A DNA stretch of 64,000 bases from Spongospora subterranea f. sp. subterranea (Eukaryota > Endomyxa: Phytomyxea > Phytomyxea > Plasmodiophorida), in NCBI GenBank assembly GCA_049724395.1, contig JAUGWO010000118.1, positions 1 to 64,000 of the forward strand. Direction: 5' to 3'. Made by a program: the position numbers and the translations under genes. Shown here piece after piece: positions 1 through 11,194 of the stretch (position 1 is the first letter of the stretch; each line of letters starts with the position of its first letter). The notes beneath the pieces are model-generated. The model was not told where the DNA came from. It saw only the letters and a list, made by a program, of their open reading frames with translations, and ran no database searches.

Positions 1-804
1 AGCTGCCACAACTCCGCCTCCATTGGGAGTGAACTCGTTCGAACGTGGTCTGGCACCACTTTTCAGGCTTGTTAGCTTGGGCGCTTTGTTGTGATCAGAG
101 CTGCTTGAGGACTGGTAATCATCCTCGCATATCGAGTCAGCTATAACCGAGAGGCTGGAACGAGGAGGGTACGGAAAAAACCCCTCTGAAACTGGGAGCA
201 CATGGACATTTGATTCGATGGCGAACTCGCCTGTGGCGGCAGGAATCCCCCTCAAATAAAATGTCGGCAGCTGAAAACAAAACCCATGGATTTTCCCTAA
301 AAATCGCATTTTTGGGTTTGACCTAACAACACAATCACCATCGTATTACAATTAATATAGAGCAGGATCAGAAATCAATTGACCTCAATCAGCTCGTCCC
401 ATGTTTGATCAGGTGCAGTTGGAAGTTGACGCTGTTCGTCCCATCCAAACCCGCTGTTATTCTTCAACTGTTTCAGCAGTTTCCAATTGCTTTTGAGCTG
501 TCAATTAATGGGAACCTGATTCCAGACTATGATCATAGCGTCCTGTGCATACCTCGTTCAGTTGTGATTTCAATTGACGGGATTCATAAACAGTGGCGAA
601 TTCCTTATTGAATGCCAAGGTAACAGCATGCCATGATTGCTTCTTGTACCCGTTTTCCGATTTTCCACACTTGACAACCTGCACTCAATGAGAGAGTGTT
701 GAAAATTTAAAAATCCAACTCGCCTCATCACTCATTAGCTCCATTAGACGTTGTTGCTTTTCCACCGTCCATTTAGCTCGTGCTTCTGATTTGGCAGCCA
801 CCAT
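1..804 (-). CDS. Myb/SANT-like DNA-binding protein, partial and frameshifted
   Basis: I read four exons on the minus strand: 804-724, 678-553, 497-384, and 322 to the window edge. The first intron would be GC-AG and the others GT-AG. The joined product starts MVAAKSEARAKWTVEKQQ, then has a KKQSWHAVTLAFN stretch, LKSNWKLLKQLKNNSGFGWDE and VKPKNAIFRENPW. That order (W-T-E start, central W and F-N, then SGFGWDE, then the K-x-FR-xxP tail) is the Myb_DNA-bind_3 fold common in plant and fungal transposon-linked proteins. After ILFEG the reading frame breaks at a run of five G (plus-strand C at 247-251). The next frame resumes with ATGEFAIES, which is the expected continuation, so one base is probably gained or lost there. 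The C-terminal part runs off the window. Function is probably DNA binding for a transposon or a domesticated derivative. Confidence 0.6.
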
Positions 805-936
805 ATTAAGAAATAGGAGTAGGTAGTTATAGAGGGTGCTGCTCTATGGTACCTACAGTTGATGCAATGCGGACCTTTTGATCGGGATGCTGCCAAACGC
901 ACGGGGAAACAGCAAATTGAAACTTTGCAAAATTTT

Positions 937-1036
937 ACCAGAATTTTGCAAACTAAGAATTTTGCAAAATTTTACCAGAATTTTGCAAACTAAGAATTTT
1001 GCAAAATTGCGGACCCGTGGCATCCAAACGGGACCT
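937..1036 (+). repeat. Left direct repeat of DDE element, with 37-bp tandem unit
   Basis: A 37-bp unit (accagaattttgcaaactaa and the following bases to the next accag) is present in tandem from 937. The segment 974-1036 is identical over 63 bp to 3632-3694, in the same orientation, on the other side of the transposase gene. The last 28 bases form an imperfect palindrome (ggacccgt versus acgggacc), so each copy can also act as a short inverted end. Confidence 0.8.
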
Positions 1037-1476
1037 AAGAGTCAAATAGTCAGACCACATCAAGTCTGCAATTCTCTTTCGCCAGATCTTTACGGCTGAA
1101 TCACCTCGGCCGTCAGACGCCTGGTGGGTGTTCGCCATCCCATCTGACGCCTCCGTCTGCTGTTCTTTGAGCAGCCTTCAGCTAGCTCAATCAATCTGTT
1201 TAGAAGGTGTTAATCGATAGCTTTTTGCCTTCTGAACAATATGACACCTCGATTGTGTCTTTAACTTGAATAGCGGCTGCGCCGATAGAGTCCAAAGTTT
1301 GTATGTAAGAGAACATTTTTGAAATTTATATGGTGGAAAATCAAAATGCTCACAAAGTGCGTTCGCACATATTGCCGCATATTCTTACACACCGTGGCGC
1401 AAATTGTGACCCCGAGGATCGCAAATTTTACTGCGCAGTCCGGACTCAAAACTTGAAAATCATCAAACTGCTGACA

Positions 1477-3512
1477 ATGGCTCCCAAGAACTCTCGATGG
1501 AAGCAGCTAGCCGAAGCTAGAAATATCCAGAATCTAAAACGCATCTCTGCGACTATTGACAATAAGGAAGTTTGTCTTGAAGGTAATCAGTCGTCTGACA
1601 ACGAAAGCTACGTTATTTGCGATGATGACGATGACGTAGCCGTTGATGCTAACACATCAACGTTAGTTTGGATAAATGGTGCTGGATCCCATCTTCGCTC
1701 GTGTTATTCCGGTGATAGCGATACCACTCGGTGGCGGCGACAAAAAGAGCGTCAAGCTCGTATCAACTCAGTCGCAAACGTCCCTAAAATTACCAATTGG
1801 TTCAAACCGAGAAGTGCAACAGCTGAAATTGTCGCCGAAGTTTTTGAAGCGGAATCTCCGGAAGCAGTGGACGAGACTTTCATAGACATACCAACCGCAT
1901 TACAACTGTTATCCCGCCTCACATCAGTGACGAAGAACATCAAGACGAAAAGCGGCTCGCCCACGTGACCAAATATGATCTCCTTAGGTATCAAAGCATC
2001 GAGAAATACTCTATAGGACTTGTTCAAGGACTCTCGAGAACAAAAGCATCGTCCGAATCGGCAACAAATGTATTTCCAAGTTTAAGTGCTACCTGGCACG
2101 GTAGAACTATCAGAAAATGGGCGGAATTTTTTAGAAAGAATCAGAGATTGCCCGACCATAGCCAAGGTTTGCACTTCAAGGTGAAATCGTTTATTCACGA
2201 AGAAGACGTTGTCATTAACTGTCGAGGTTGGCTTCGATCTCAAAGGCACGATTTGATCTCAGCGCTTTCATTCTCAAAATGGGTTCAGGAGTCACTTCAT
2301 TTACAACTGGGGTTGCCGCGCCCGATCATTATCTCTGAACGAACTGCGTCGAGATGGATGCATGTTCTTGGACTAAAATATGGGGGTTACCAGAAGGGGT
2401 TGTATCAAGATGGCCACGAAAGGGCAGACGTTGTGTCATATCGACAAGATTTTCTACGGCGCATGAGGCAATACGATGAACGAATGATCAAGTTCGATGG
2501 GGACGATATGGAAGGTGAAATATTCTCTGACATTCCAGACGGAGTTAAGCAACTGATTCTTGTGACTCACCATGAATCTTGTTTCAGTTCTCATGATGGA
2601 AAAAAACACATCTGGATGGATAAAAATCATTTACCCATACGTCCCAAAGGGGAAGGGAAGAGTTTGATGGTATCGGAATTCTTATGTCAATGCCATGGTG
2701 CAATGAGATTATCGCCACAACTGCAAGCATTGCATCCTCTAATACCGTCAGCAACCGTAACCATAATCGAGCCTGGGAAGAACGCCGACGGTTATTGGAC
2801 CAATGCTGATTTGGTTAACCAGCTTCAAAAGAAAGTCATTCCGATTTTCAAGATTCTGCACCCCGAATCGCACGCGTTATTCCTGTTCGATAATTCTCAA
2901 AACCATCGTTCTCTACCTCCGAATGCCTTGAATGCCCGCGTGCTCAATCTTAGTGATGGTGGAGTCAAGACAAGACCCCAGCGAGATGGTTGGTTTGTTG
3001 ATGGCTCTGGTGCCAAAATAATTCAAAAGACGCAGACCGAAGCCGGTATCCAAAAAGGGGTCCGCTCAATTTTGAAAGAACGTAGCTTATGGGATAACAC
3101 TATGTCTTTAAAAGGATCTTGTGAAATTCTGCAGTCTCAACCTGATTTTCAACAACAGAAGCAATGGTTGAATGAGGTCGTTGAGTGTCACGATGGATTT
3201 ATTGTTGATTTCTATCCTAAGTTCCATTGTGAATTCAACTTCATAGAAATGTATTGGGCCGCGTGTAAGAGCTACACACGAAGAAACTGTACTTATTCCT
3301 TCAAGGACTTGAAATGCGTTGTTCCCCTGGCACTTCAGGCAGTGACCGTGTCCCAGATTCGTCGGTTTGCACGCAAATGCTTCAGATACATGGACGCCTA
3401 TCGCGTTAATGGTCCCGATGGCAACAGACTGACCATGCGCCAAGTAGAGTATGCTGTCAAAGTTTATAAGCGTCATAGAAGCTTGCCAGTTCGCATAATA
3501 AACGATCTTTGA
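1477..3512 (+). pseudogene. DDE-superfamily transposase with mutated first catalytic residue
   Basis: The N-terminal part begins MAPKNSRWKQLAEARN and carries RWRRQKERQARI and a KITNWFKPR segment, typical of fungal DDE transposons with a basic leader. The frame then changes between about 1885 and 1965, by frameshift or a short intron. The second part has the core: VTHHESCFSSHDGKKH, LFLFDNSQNHRSLPPNAL, then YPKFHCEFNFIEMYWAACK. Known relatives of this basidiomycete/zoosporic-fungus family read THDE at the first position. Here a CAT codon gives THHE, so the first catalytic Asp is His, which should abolish strand transfer. The second Asp (FDNSQ) and the Glu (FIEMYW) are kept. The gene ends in TGA just before the right repeat. 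Confidence 0.75.
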
Positions 3513-3631
3513 TTTGGGAAAAACAGGTGCAGTTGCACTTATATTTTGCGCCGTTGCGCATATTGTATCTGCGTACGCACTTTCTTATTTCCAATTTGAA
3601 ATGTCTGTGGTGTTAAGATGTCCGGTACTGT

Positions 3632-3694
3632 ACCAGAATTTTGCAAACTAAGAATTTTGCAAAATTGCGGACCCGTGGCATCCAAACGGGACCT
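3632..3694 (+). repeat. Right 63-bp direct repeat of DDE element
   Basis: Identical over 63 bp to 974-1036. Starts accagaattttgcaaactaa and ends catccaaacgggacct. It directly abuts the Tc1-like remnant. Confidence 0.8.
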
Positions 3695-4068
3695 TAACAA
3701 AAATCTTGACTCGGGTCCCTAGAACTGATAATTTGTAGGTGATGAAAGCAGAACCGGACTCTCTCAACTTTATCCACAGCTTTCAGTTGTGGGTTCAGCG
3801 TGTTGGAATGGCGTATGAAAGAACCCTCTTTCAATCGGTGGAATATCGTTTTGTGGGCGATCAATTCAGTGCGGCCGCACCTTTTCACTGTCGAGAAGAA
3901 TTTTCTTTTTCCAACAGTTCCTTTTCTTCTAGGGCAAACAGTCGTTGATATGCCAGCTAACGCACTGTTTGTGGTGAGACCACATTTTCGACCATTCTCA
4001 ATTACATCATATTCGTCTGTAATTTGCTTGATCGACCCCCTTTCCAGTTTTCCATGAACGCTTCTCAT
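3695..4068 (-). pseudogene. Tc1/mariner-like transposase N-terminal remnant
   Basis: The minus strand encodes about 124 residues with RGSIKQITDEYDV near the start, then PRRKGTVGKRKFF, TIFHRLKEGSFIRHSNTLNP and KVERVRFCF. This order (helix-turn-helix, basic GRKK-like linker, second HTH with HRLxEG-xIRxHSNxLxP, then KxxRVxF) is the DNA-binding half of Tc1/mariner transposases abundant in oomycetes and fungi. The catalytic half is missing: the frame stops as it meets the 63-bp repeat of the neighbouring element. It is probably an old copy truncated by that insertion or by deletion. Confidence 0.6.
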
Positions 4069-4690
4069 TGAAAGATTCTCGTAATTTTTTGACGAGCACT
4101 ATCTTTCAATTCGATTTTGGCAGGGAGGTTTTCTTTAACAGCATGAGCGGGGTCCAGTTCCTGGATAGCGGCACCGCCCGATGATCCCATCTCTAGCATT
4201 CGAACAGTTTTCGATAATATTTTCCATGTTTTAGATTGAATGAGGCGAACTCACGCCATGTCATCAACTGCTCTACGCATCATAGAGACCCACAACATTT
4301 ATAAAACCTTTTCCATGAATTGTTTGTTAACACTGACAACGCATCAACACCTACTTATTTTTTACAGAATTGTATTGGTAACGGAAAACGGAAGGCAACC
4401 ATGTAAATTTTTCAGCAATCCATTGAAAAATGTTGATATTGTTGTTAAAAATGATAAAACCGACAGTTCCAAAAAAGGAGGGACTAAAATCCAGGATTGA
4501 TCCCACAAAAGAACCCGACGTGGCCGCACAATCAACTGATCAGTGTAAACAATTAACAATGTCGCGAGCGACCCAGAATGAACCGACGCGGTTGAAGACG
4601 CTTCTGGACCTTCGTCTCTTTGTAACGCTTATCCTTTCCTTACAAATTGGTTCATAAACAATGCGATGCAAACCGGATGGGATGAGGAAA
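4069..4690. other. Intergenic stretch, no recognisable gene
   Basis: Only short open frames occur here (for example plus-strand 4240-4500), without similarity I recognise. The plus strand has a lysine-rich stretch near 4430-4500, but no convincing start or splice signals. Confidence 0.4.
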
Positions 4691-4987
4691 TTATCTATTA
4701 ATAATATGCTGAGGATTAACAAAATCCCCATCAAATACAACGCCTTCGTTTTCCAGGAGTTTTTTCTTCTTGATCATCATGGGATGCATTTTATCTGTCT
4801 GTCCCATAAACCCTCCTAGAGTTCTATCAGCCTTGATCACTCGATGGCAAGGCACCTCAGGTGCATACGGATTTCGTCGTAATGCAGTCCCTACAGCCCG
4901 AGCGCTACTTCCTAGTATCCTGGCTATGTATCCATAGGTATACACCGTTCCACGAGGAATCTTGCGGCAGATATCGTATACCGACAT
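4691..4987 (-). CDS. MGMT: Methylated-DNA-protein-cysteine methyltransferase, short form
   Basis: This 98-residue protein is the C-terminal catalytic domain of the Ada/MGMT family, which removes alkyl groups from O6 of guanine onto its own cysteine. It reads MSVYDICRKIPRGTVYTYGY, then SARAVGTALRRNP, and the active-site PCHRVI with the acceptor Cys present. The Arg in RAVG is the arginine finger that flips the base. Because the Cys is kept, it is an alkyltransferase and not a Trp-type ATL protein. The family's N-terminal domain is absent, as in short fungal and protist forms. I chose the first true ATG at 4987. It appears intronless. Confidence 0.88.
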   Translation of the reverse strand: MSVYDICRKIPRGTVYTYGYIARILGSSARAVGTALRRNPYAPEVPCHRVIKADRTLGGFMGQTDKMHPMMIKKKKLLENEGVVFDGDFVNPQHIINR

Positions 4988-6357
4988 TGCAAACACAGAA
5001 CACGGAGCGACGCCATTACTGCAAACGGTACTGGCTGGATCTAGATCACTTACTGAACGTTGACGTCGTCAATAAACACAAATATACGGCCAATAGAACA
5101 CTTACTAGCATTGATAGACGGTTTCATTCGAAATTCCGGATTACGGAAAGGTCAGGCAGATGCGACGGCAAATAGCCAACGACTGATTTGCGCAACTGCA
5201 GCCCTTTCACTGGAAAATGGAAGCGGCCTCCGGAAACAAATCAACAAATTTTAGACACTGAGAAGACAAACAGTCATCGCCTTGGTCTATCTCCCTTCCC
5301 TGTAAGCTATTCTTCTTTCCACTCAGCCAACGCCGCCCCTCGTGACGAATTGACGCACCAAAGACCTCCCCCACCTTAAAACGAAACTCCAAACAATTTT
5401 GCAACTCATTCGTTATCTCATCTTATTATATTTTTTTATCACATCAAGTATTCATCAACACCTTCTTATATATCTTCTTGCCAAATCGACCACTTGTTTT
5501 TTCAATCTCCTGCTCAATCTCCCTCGTAATTTCTAATGCAACCTCTTTCACATCACTATCATCGCACCAGCACATCAATCTATAAATCTACTACCTCATC
5601 CACTTTTCAATTTTTCACACGATTCAGTGGCCAATTATCAAAGGTTTTACGAAGACAAAATCCACCAGTCATTCTCTCTCTTGGTTGCTTCGCCGCGCTA
5701 ATCATAGCATTCATCAACCATTCTTAAGTTCAAAATTCAGCATACTGTTTAGTTCGAGATACGGCTTATGATAATTTATGAATTGCTGTTAAGAAATGAT
5801 GAATATTGAAATTGCTACTGCGACAGTGTTGCCTTCCTTTTCATTCGCAAGGCGCCGGCGCGCGGCACGCCAAACTCCTGTCGTATCTTGAATGTGGATC
5901 GATCATTGAGAAGCCTGGGCTTCCTGGCATAGATTCTGCCAAAGCGATGATCCCAAACTGTGCACAATGCAAGCGAAGAAGTCAGAAACCGACAATGATT
6001 GTCCACTGATGATACGACATCAAATGTCAGCCATGTTGATGATACACAAGACAATGCGAGCGTTACGATACAGTGCACTTCATATCTACACATGAGTCCT
6101 TGTAGGAGAGACCCTTTGAACGTCATGACTGACTGGATTTCTGGCTGTGGCCGCACTGTCAATCAGCAGAACCACTTGATGACTGACGGTTGAAATATGG
6201 TATCGCAATTTGCTTAACAGTCTCACCGTCGAAAACAAATCCGAATGTGAGAACTGGATGATGGCATCTTCCTTCCGCTCGTCATTCGTCAATTCGTTGA
6301 ATTCAGTCAGGATCAAGTTCAGGATCGAGTTTGAGTGTGTTTTTTTTGCAAGTCAAA
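4988..6357. other. Intergenic stretch with one possible small membrane protein
   Basis: A plus-strand ATG frame at 5536-5727 (63 residues) starts MQPLSHHYHRTSTSIYKS and ends with one hydrophobic segment, VILSLGCFAALIIAFINHS, which would suit a tail-anchored or mitochondrial small protein. It lies downstream of a T/C-rich stretch. I do not recognise it and support is weak. Nothing else is evident. Confidence 0.3.
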
Positions 6358-8827
6358 ATGCTGTGGTGGACTTCGTATCTCGTAGTGGCGCTTACGTGTC
6401 AACTTTGCTATGCTGCTAAGGCTCCGTATGAAGACCTTCCGAGTACTTACGGAAAGAAACCTGCGTACGAGAGCAAATCTGAATACGGCGATCCACAATA
6501 CACTGACAACGTCGAACAAAAGTATCCTCAATACGCCAATCCCAAGCCAAAGGACTCTGAGTCTGATAAGCCAAAGTACCCTGCGAAGGATTACGAATAT
6601 GTCGAAAGAAGTAACTTTTCCACGTCCAAGACAAAAAATGATGGGAATGATGACTACGGCAGCACCAAAGTCAAGCCCAAGGATCGTCGTACAGCAGAGG
6701 ATTACAAATACGATAAAGATCTTGACAAGGAAAAGGATTCCAAGTACGGCAAGCAGCGCAAAGATTACGAGTACGGCAAATCCAAGGATTCCGAAAACGG
6801 CAAGCCCAAGGATTCTGAGTACGACAAGCCCAAGGATTATGAATACGGCAAGCGCAAAGATTACGAGTACAGCAAGCCCAAGGATTCTGAGTACGACAAG
6901 CCCAAGGATTATGAATACGGCAAGCGCAAAGATTACGAGTACAGCAAGCCCAAGGATTATGAATACGGCAAGCGCCAAGATTACGAGTACGAGGATTCTG
7001 AGGACGACAAGCCCAAGGATTATGAATACGGCAAGCGCAAAGATTACGAGCACGGCAAGTCCAAGGATTCTAGAGTACGACAAGCCCAAGGATTATGAAT
7101 ACGGCAAGCACAAAGATTACGAGTACGGCAAGTCCAAGGACTCTGAGGACGACAAGCCCAAGGATTATGAATACGGCAAGCGCAAAGATTACGAGTACGG
7201 CAAGTCCAAGGATTCTGAGTACGATAAGCCCAAGGATTATGAATACGGCAAGCGCAAAGATTACGAGTACGTCAAGCCCAAGGATTCTGAGTACAAGCCC
7301 AAGCATTACGAATACGGCAAGCGCAAAGATTACAAATACGGCAAGCCCAAGGATTCTGAGTACGACAAGTCCAAGGATAATGAGTATGATAAGCTCAGGG
7401 AATACAAACAAGGCAAGGTCAAGGATTATGAGTACGGCAACCCCTACGTTAAGGAGAAAGCTCATAAGTACAAAACCAAAATATCTGAGGAAAACTTCTA
7501 TGCTTATTCCAAGTCGAAAGGATCTGAATACGGCGAGCCCAAGGACGATTACCATCAAGTATCGGTTTCTGAACATCCTGAATACGCCATACAGAAGAAA
7601 TACGTTTATGGCAAACCCAAGGATGAATATGGGGAGTTTGATGAGGACAAGGCGAAGTACTATCAGTATGGAGGTCACCAGTTTTCGGAGTACGCCAAAC
7701 CAGAGTATCCCTTTGCAAAGGATTGCGAGTACCTCAAGCCCAAGTTTTCTGAATACGGCAAACCCGAGGAGTACGAGTATGTCAAGTATCCTGAATACGG
7801 CAAACCCAAGGATTATGAGTATGTCAAGACCAAGTATCCTGAATACGGCAAGCCCAGAGATTATGAGTATGTCAAGACCAAGTATCCTGAATACGGCAAG
7901 TCCAGGGATTATGAGTATGTCAAGACCAAATATCCTGAACACGGCAAGTCCAGGGATTATGAGTATGTCAAGACCAAGTATCCTGAACACGGCAAACCCA
8001 AGGATTATGAGTATGTTAAACATAGGTATCCTGAACACGGCAAACCCAAGGATTATGAGTATGTCAAGCATAAGTATCCTGAAAACGGCAAACCCAAGGA
8101 TTATGAGTATGTCAAGCATAAGTTTTTTGAATACGGCAAGCCCAAGGATTATGAGTATGTCAAGCCCAAGTATCCTGAATACGGCAAGCCCAAGGATTAT
8201 GAACACGGGAAGTCCAAGTATTCCAAGTATGACAAAGTAATCGTTGTATACCGCAAGCCGAAGTATGGTGGCAAAGACAACTACCAATACGAAGAGCCCA
8301 AGGATTACGAGTACGGCAAGCCCAAGGATTACGAGTACGGCAAGCCCAAGGATTATGGTCAATTAGAGGATTACGAGTACGGCAAGCCCAAGAAATATGG
8401 CAAACCAGAGGATTATGAGTACGGCAAGCCCAAGGATTATGGTCAACCAGAGGATTATGAGTACGGCAAGCCCAAGAATGGCAAACCAGAGGATTATGAG
8501 TACGGCAAGCGCAAGGATTTTGGAAAGCCAGAGGATTATGACATTTCAGAGGGTTATATGTACGGCAAGCCCAAGAACCATGGCGAACCAGATAAGGGTT
8601 ACGAACACGGTAAACCCAAGAATTCTGTTTACAGCAAGCAGAAGGACTATGGCAAACCAGAGGAGGATTACGAGTGCGAGGATGGCAAATCCAAATGTTC
8701 TGGATCTGGTACGCCCAAGGGCTATGCGAAGCCAGAGGAGGCTTATGAGCATGACAATCCTAAATATGTGGAGTACGACAAGCCCAAGCGTTATGGCAAA
8801 CCTGAGCCCCTCGAACAAAACACTTAG
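6358..8827 (+). CDS. Secreted Tyr/Lys/Pro-rich repeat protein, one frameshift
   Basis: The ATG at 6358 opens a signal peptide (MLWWTSYLVVALTCQLCYA), followed by KAPYEDLPSTYGKK and then about 800 residues of repeats. Block one iterates KDYEYGKRKDYEYGKSKDSE-like units. Block two (about 7750-8210) uses a unit of about 17-18 residues alternating YEYVK with KYPEYGKPKD. Block three mixes GKPEDYEYGKPKD with GQ and GKP variants. The frame breaks at 7072, where gattctagagtac replaces the repeat consensus gattctgagtac (one extra A). Repeats continue in the next frame to TAG-adjacent 8827, about 820 residues in total. AATAAA follows at 8843. There is no enzymatic domain. Composition resembles secreted structural or adhesive proteins with DOPA-type Tyr/Lys chemistry. 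This is analogy only; no homology was found. Confidence 0.75.
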
Positions 8828-9598
8828 AGATACAGATACACTAATAAACATTCTCACTTATGATTAGGCTTCTTTATCAAGTCCTCAGGTCTAGATTCCA
8901 AAAACATCCACTAATAAGACGTTGTTTAACCGTGTGAAAGCTTCTGAAGGCAAAACACAGATCCGAAACTATTACTTTCAAAGTCTGAAACACTTGGTTC
9001 TGAGGACCTTGCGAAGGAATCAAACGCCTGGGAATTCATCTTCGTACAGTATCGTTTCTTGGCGCACAGCTGACGAGATCTTGCAATGCCGTTAATGCAC
9101 TTTTGCAAGTTTCGATGACAATTTTTGACCAGCTTCTTCAAGTGCAGAGCAACATGATCGATGTTGTATTACCCCGAAAAAAACGTTATGGATGAAACAA
9201 AGACCTTAACAGCCATGACGTGGGAGATTTATCCTCAGTATACCAAAAAAAGCCCCGATATTCTTTGTCCTTTGGCTGGCCAATGGTCAAATGGACGTTT
9301 CAGACCTGCCTTGATCTGGCTGCGCTCATTCTTCATGTTGCTGCAGCGGCCCGCGCTCGGTGTGGCCTCCTACGCCTACTGTAGATCATCCGCGGCCGGT
9401 GTACCGTACTGGGTCCGTACTGTGCTACATAGGGCAGGCATCAGTCAACGCTCACTGCGTCCTTCCATTCACTGTTGAGACAGGTTGAGACTTTCTGGAG
9501 TTCCTCAATCCTCATTGTAATCTGCATTATATCTTTCCAAACTTTTTCACAGCCGCTGCAGTTTACCCGAAATTGCCAGGGCGGCATCCCTATTCGCC
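8828..9598. other. Intergenic between repeat protein and Derlin
   Basis: The stretch holds the poly(A) signal of the repeat protein (AATAAA at 8843). A 71-residue Cys/Lys-rich minus-strand frame (8926-9141) and a plus-strand frame (9161-9478) are present, but neither resembles a known family. Confidence 0.35.
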
Positions 9599-10295
9599 AT
9601 GGCTGAAATCATGAATGAATTTCGCGCTATTCCGCCAGTTACGCGATCATATCTTGTTGCCGCCGTTGTCACAACGACATTATGCTCTCTCGACATTGTA
9701 TCTCCTTATTCCTTGTTTCTTTCTTGGCCAGCCGTCGTGAAACAAGGCCAAGTATGGCGACTAGTCACTACTTTCCTTTTCTTTGGCGCTCGTTTCTCTA
9801 TCGATTTTCTATTTCATCTGTTTTTTTCTGGTTCGATATATCGGGTCTCTTGAGACAGGATCGTACAGATCTCGCCCAGCGTCTTTTGCCTATATGATCG
9901 CTTTCGGTTCTATCTGCATGCTGATTATCGGACCCTTTTTCCGCTTGACTTTCCTAGGCTCCTCGCTAACGTTCATGATGGTATACATTTGGGCCCGTCG
10001 TAACCCTTACTCGCAAATGAACCTTTTGGGGCTAATCAATTTCACTGCACCATATCTTCCGTGGGTTTTACTTGCGTTTTCTGTGGTTCTTGGCGGAACG
10101 GGTATTGTTGACATGTTGGGCATTGCTATCGGTCATCTGTATTATTTTTTGGAAGATGTATATCCCACAATAACGAGGCCAAGCAGGCGCTTATTGAAGG
10201 TTTGCCGGCGCCATTGTTGTTTTTTCTCGTATCCTGACGCGATTGTTTTCCTATAGACACCTAGGTTTCTGAAAGTGATGATGCATGAAGATTGA
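9599..10295 (+). CDS. Derlin-family ER membrane protein
   Basis: Derlins are rhomboid-like pseudoproteases that help export misfolded proteins from the ER (ERAD). The start MAEIMNEFRAIPPVTRSYL, the QGQVWRLVTTFLFFG segment, YIGSLETGSYRSRPASF, VYIWARRNPYSQMNLLGL, NFTAPYLPWVLL and GIAIGHLYYFLEDVYP match the family in order, including the WARRNP loop and the GxxxG-type GIAIGH. Exon 1 ends at 10199, an intron spans 10200-10256, and exon 2 encodes TPRFLKVMMHED. The frame breaks once in a run of seven T at 9831-9837; six T would restore the family sequence, so an assembly error is likely. Total length of about 210-215 residues fits the family. The catalytic Ser/His pair of active rhomboids is not seen, as expected. 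Confidence 0.88.
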
Positions 10296-10403
10296 AAATT
10301 CCACGCAGGACAATAAGATCTAGCGAGATATGATGTTCTGCAACATATAAATAGATATTATAATATACTAATTCAGGTAAATTCTTGAGTAGACTCGCTA
10401 ACA

Positions 10404-11194
10404 TCATGCAATATGTTCCGATAAGCCATGGCATAATATCGAACCAGCGGTTTTAACTTGCCGAGAAATTTCAACAGGAATAGCAGCGGCCATCACCGTG
10501 CTTTTAATGGTATCACTTAGAAAAACCCACGTATTGATATTATCTTGAGAACGGTCAGATATCAAGAAGAGTTCTGTGGCTGGAAGGAACGAGGCGATCA
10601 TAAGCGTGTGAGTCCCCATCAAAGCGAGGATTAAGTACCTATGTAAACTGAGCCCACAGCGGCTCTGGAAATATACCAATCACTTCTAACTGCCTAAACG
10701 GCCATAAGACAAATGTCAGATAGAAAAATTAATCCATCTATACCTTATCATTCGCGAAATGCACAATGTCGTCAAACCAGTTTACAAGAATTTTCGCTGT
10801 TTCTAGGGAATTCTGTGGCAGTGCACCCATAGCCATTGCTTGAGGCCAATGATCTAAGTATGGGATATTCTCCTGAAGACGAGTCTTGATTGCTTTCTCA
10901 ATCAACTCAGATCTGTTGAATCTGAATGGAATTGGCATATATTACAGATCATTACCTCCAGGAAAACGTGGTGCAAATTTACTTATCGAAATCCGATTCA
11001 GTAGATAGTGTTTTTATGGAATCTCGGTTAGATTTCTCAATGAAGTGGTAAACAAGATCAATCGGCCCACGTCCAAGCATTCCGTGTGCCATCGGAGATA
11101 TACCCAGTTCATGGGCGGCAGCTGTAATGGCATTAGTCGTCCATCCAAATTGAGGAACGAATCGCATCGCTGACGAGAGCAAAGCGGTCCTCAT
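10404..11194 (-). CDS. COQ9: COQ9, ubiquinone biosynthesis lipid-binding protein
   Basis: COQ9 sits in mitochondria and presents lipid intermediates to COQ7 in coenzyme Q synthesis. I read four exons on the minus strand: 11194-10983, 10921-10744, 10693-10639 and 10579-10404, with GT-AG introns. Conserved parts occur in order: FVPQFGWTTNAITAAAHELG, GRGPIDLVYHFIEKSN, RLQENIPYLDHWPQAMAMGA, SDWYISRAAVGSVY and ATELFLISDRSQD. The W-Y-x-x-R-A and TELFLxxDxS blocks are diagnostic. The start at 11194 leaves almost no mitochondrial presequence, so an upstream exon may be missed. Coding length is about 207 residues. Confidence 0.88.

Larger units (their letters stand above)
937..3694 (+). mobile_element. 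DDE transposon bounded by 63-bp direct repeats
   Basis: One transposase gene lies between two identical 63-bp blocks (974-1036 and 3632-3694). Direct rather than inverted termini are unusual for a cut-and-paste element, but the outer part of each block is itself an imperfect palindrome. The element abuts a Tc1-like remnant on its right. The true ends and target duplication could not be fixed by eye. Confidence 0.55.

Noticed and set aside
7095-8240. Ser/Arg/Asn-rich plus-strand frame over the repeat protein
   Set aside because: Another frame of the same tandem repeats; low complexity follows from the DNA repeat.
6319-8362. Long minus-strand hydrophobic frames such as LGLAVLVILGL repeats
   Set aside because: They are the antisense shadow of the Tyr/Lys-rich repeats; the plus strand has the signal peptide, ATG context and poly(A) signal.
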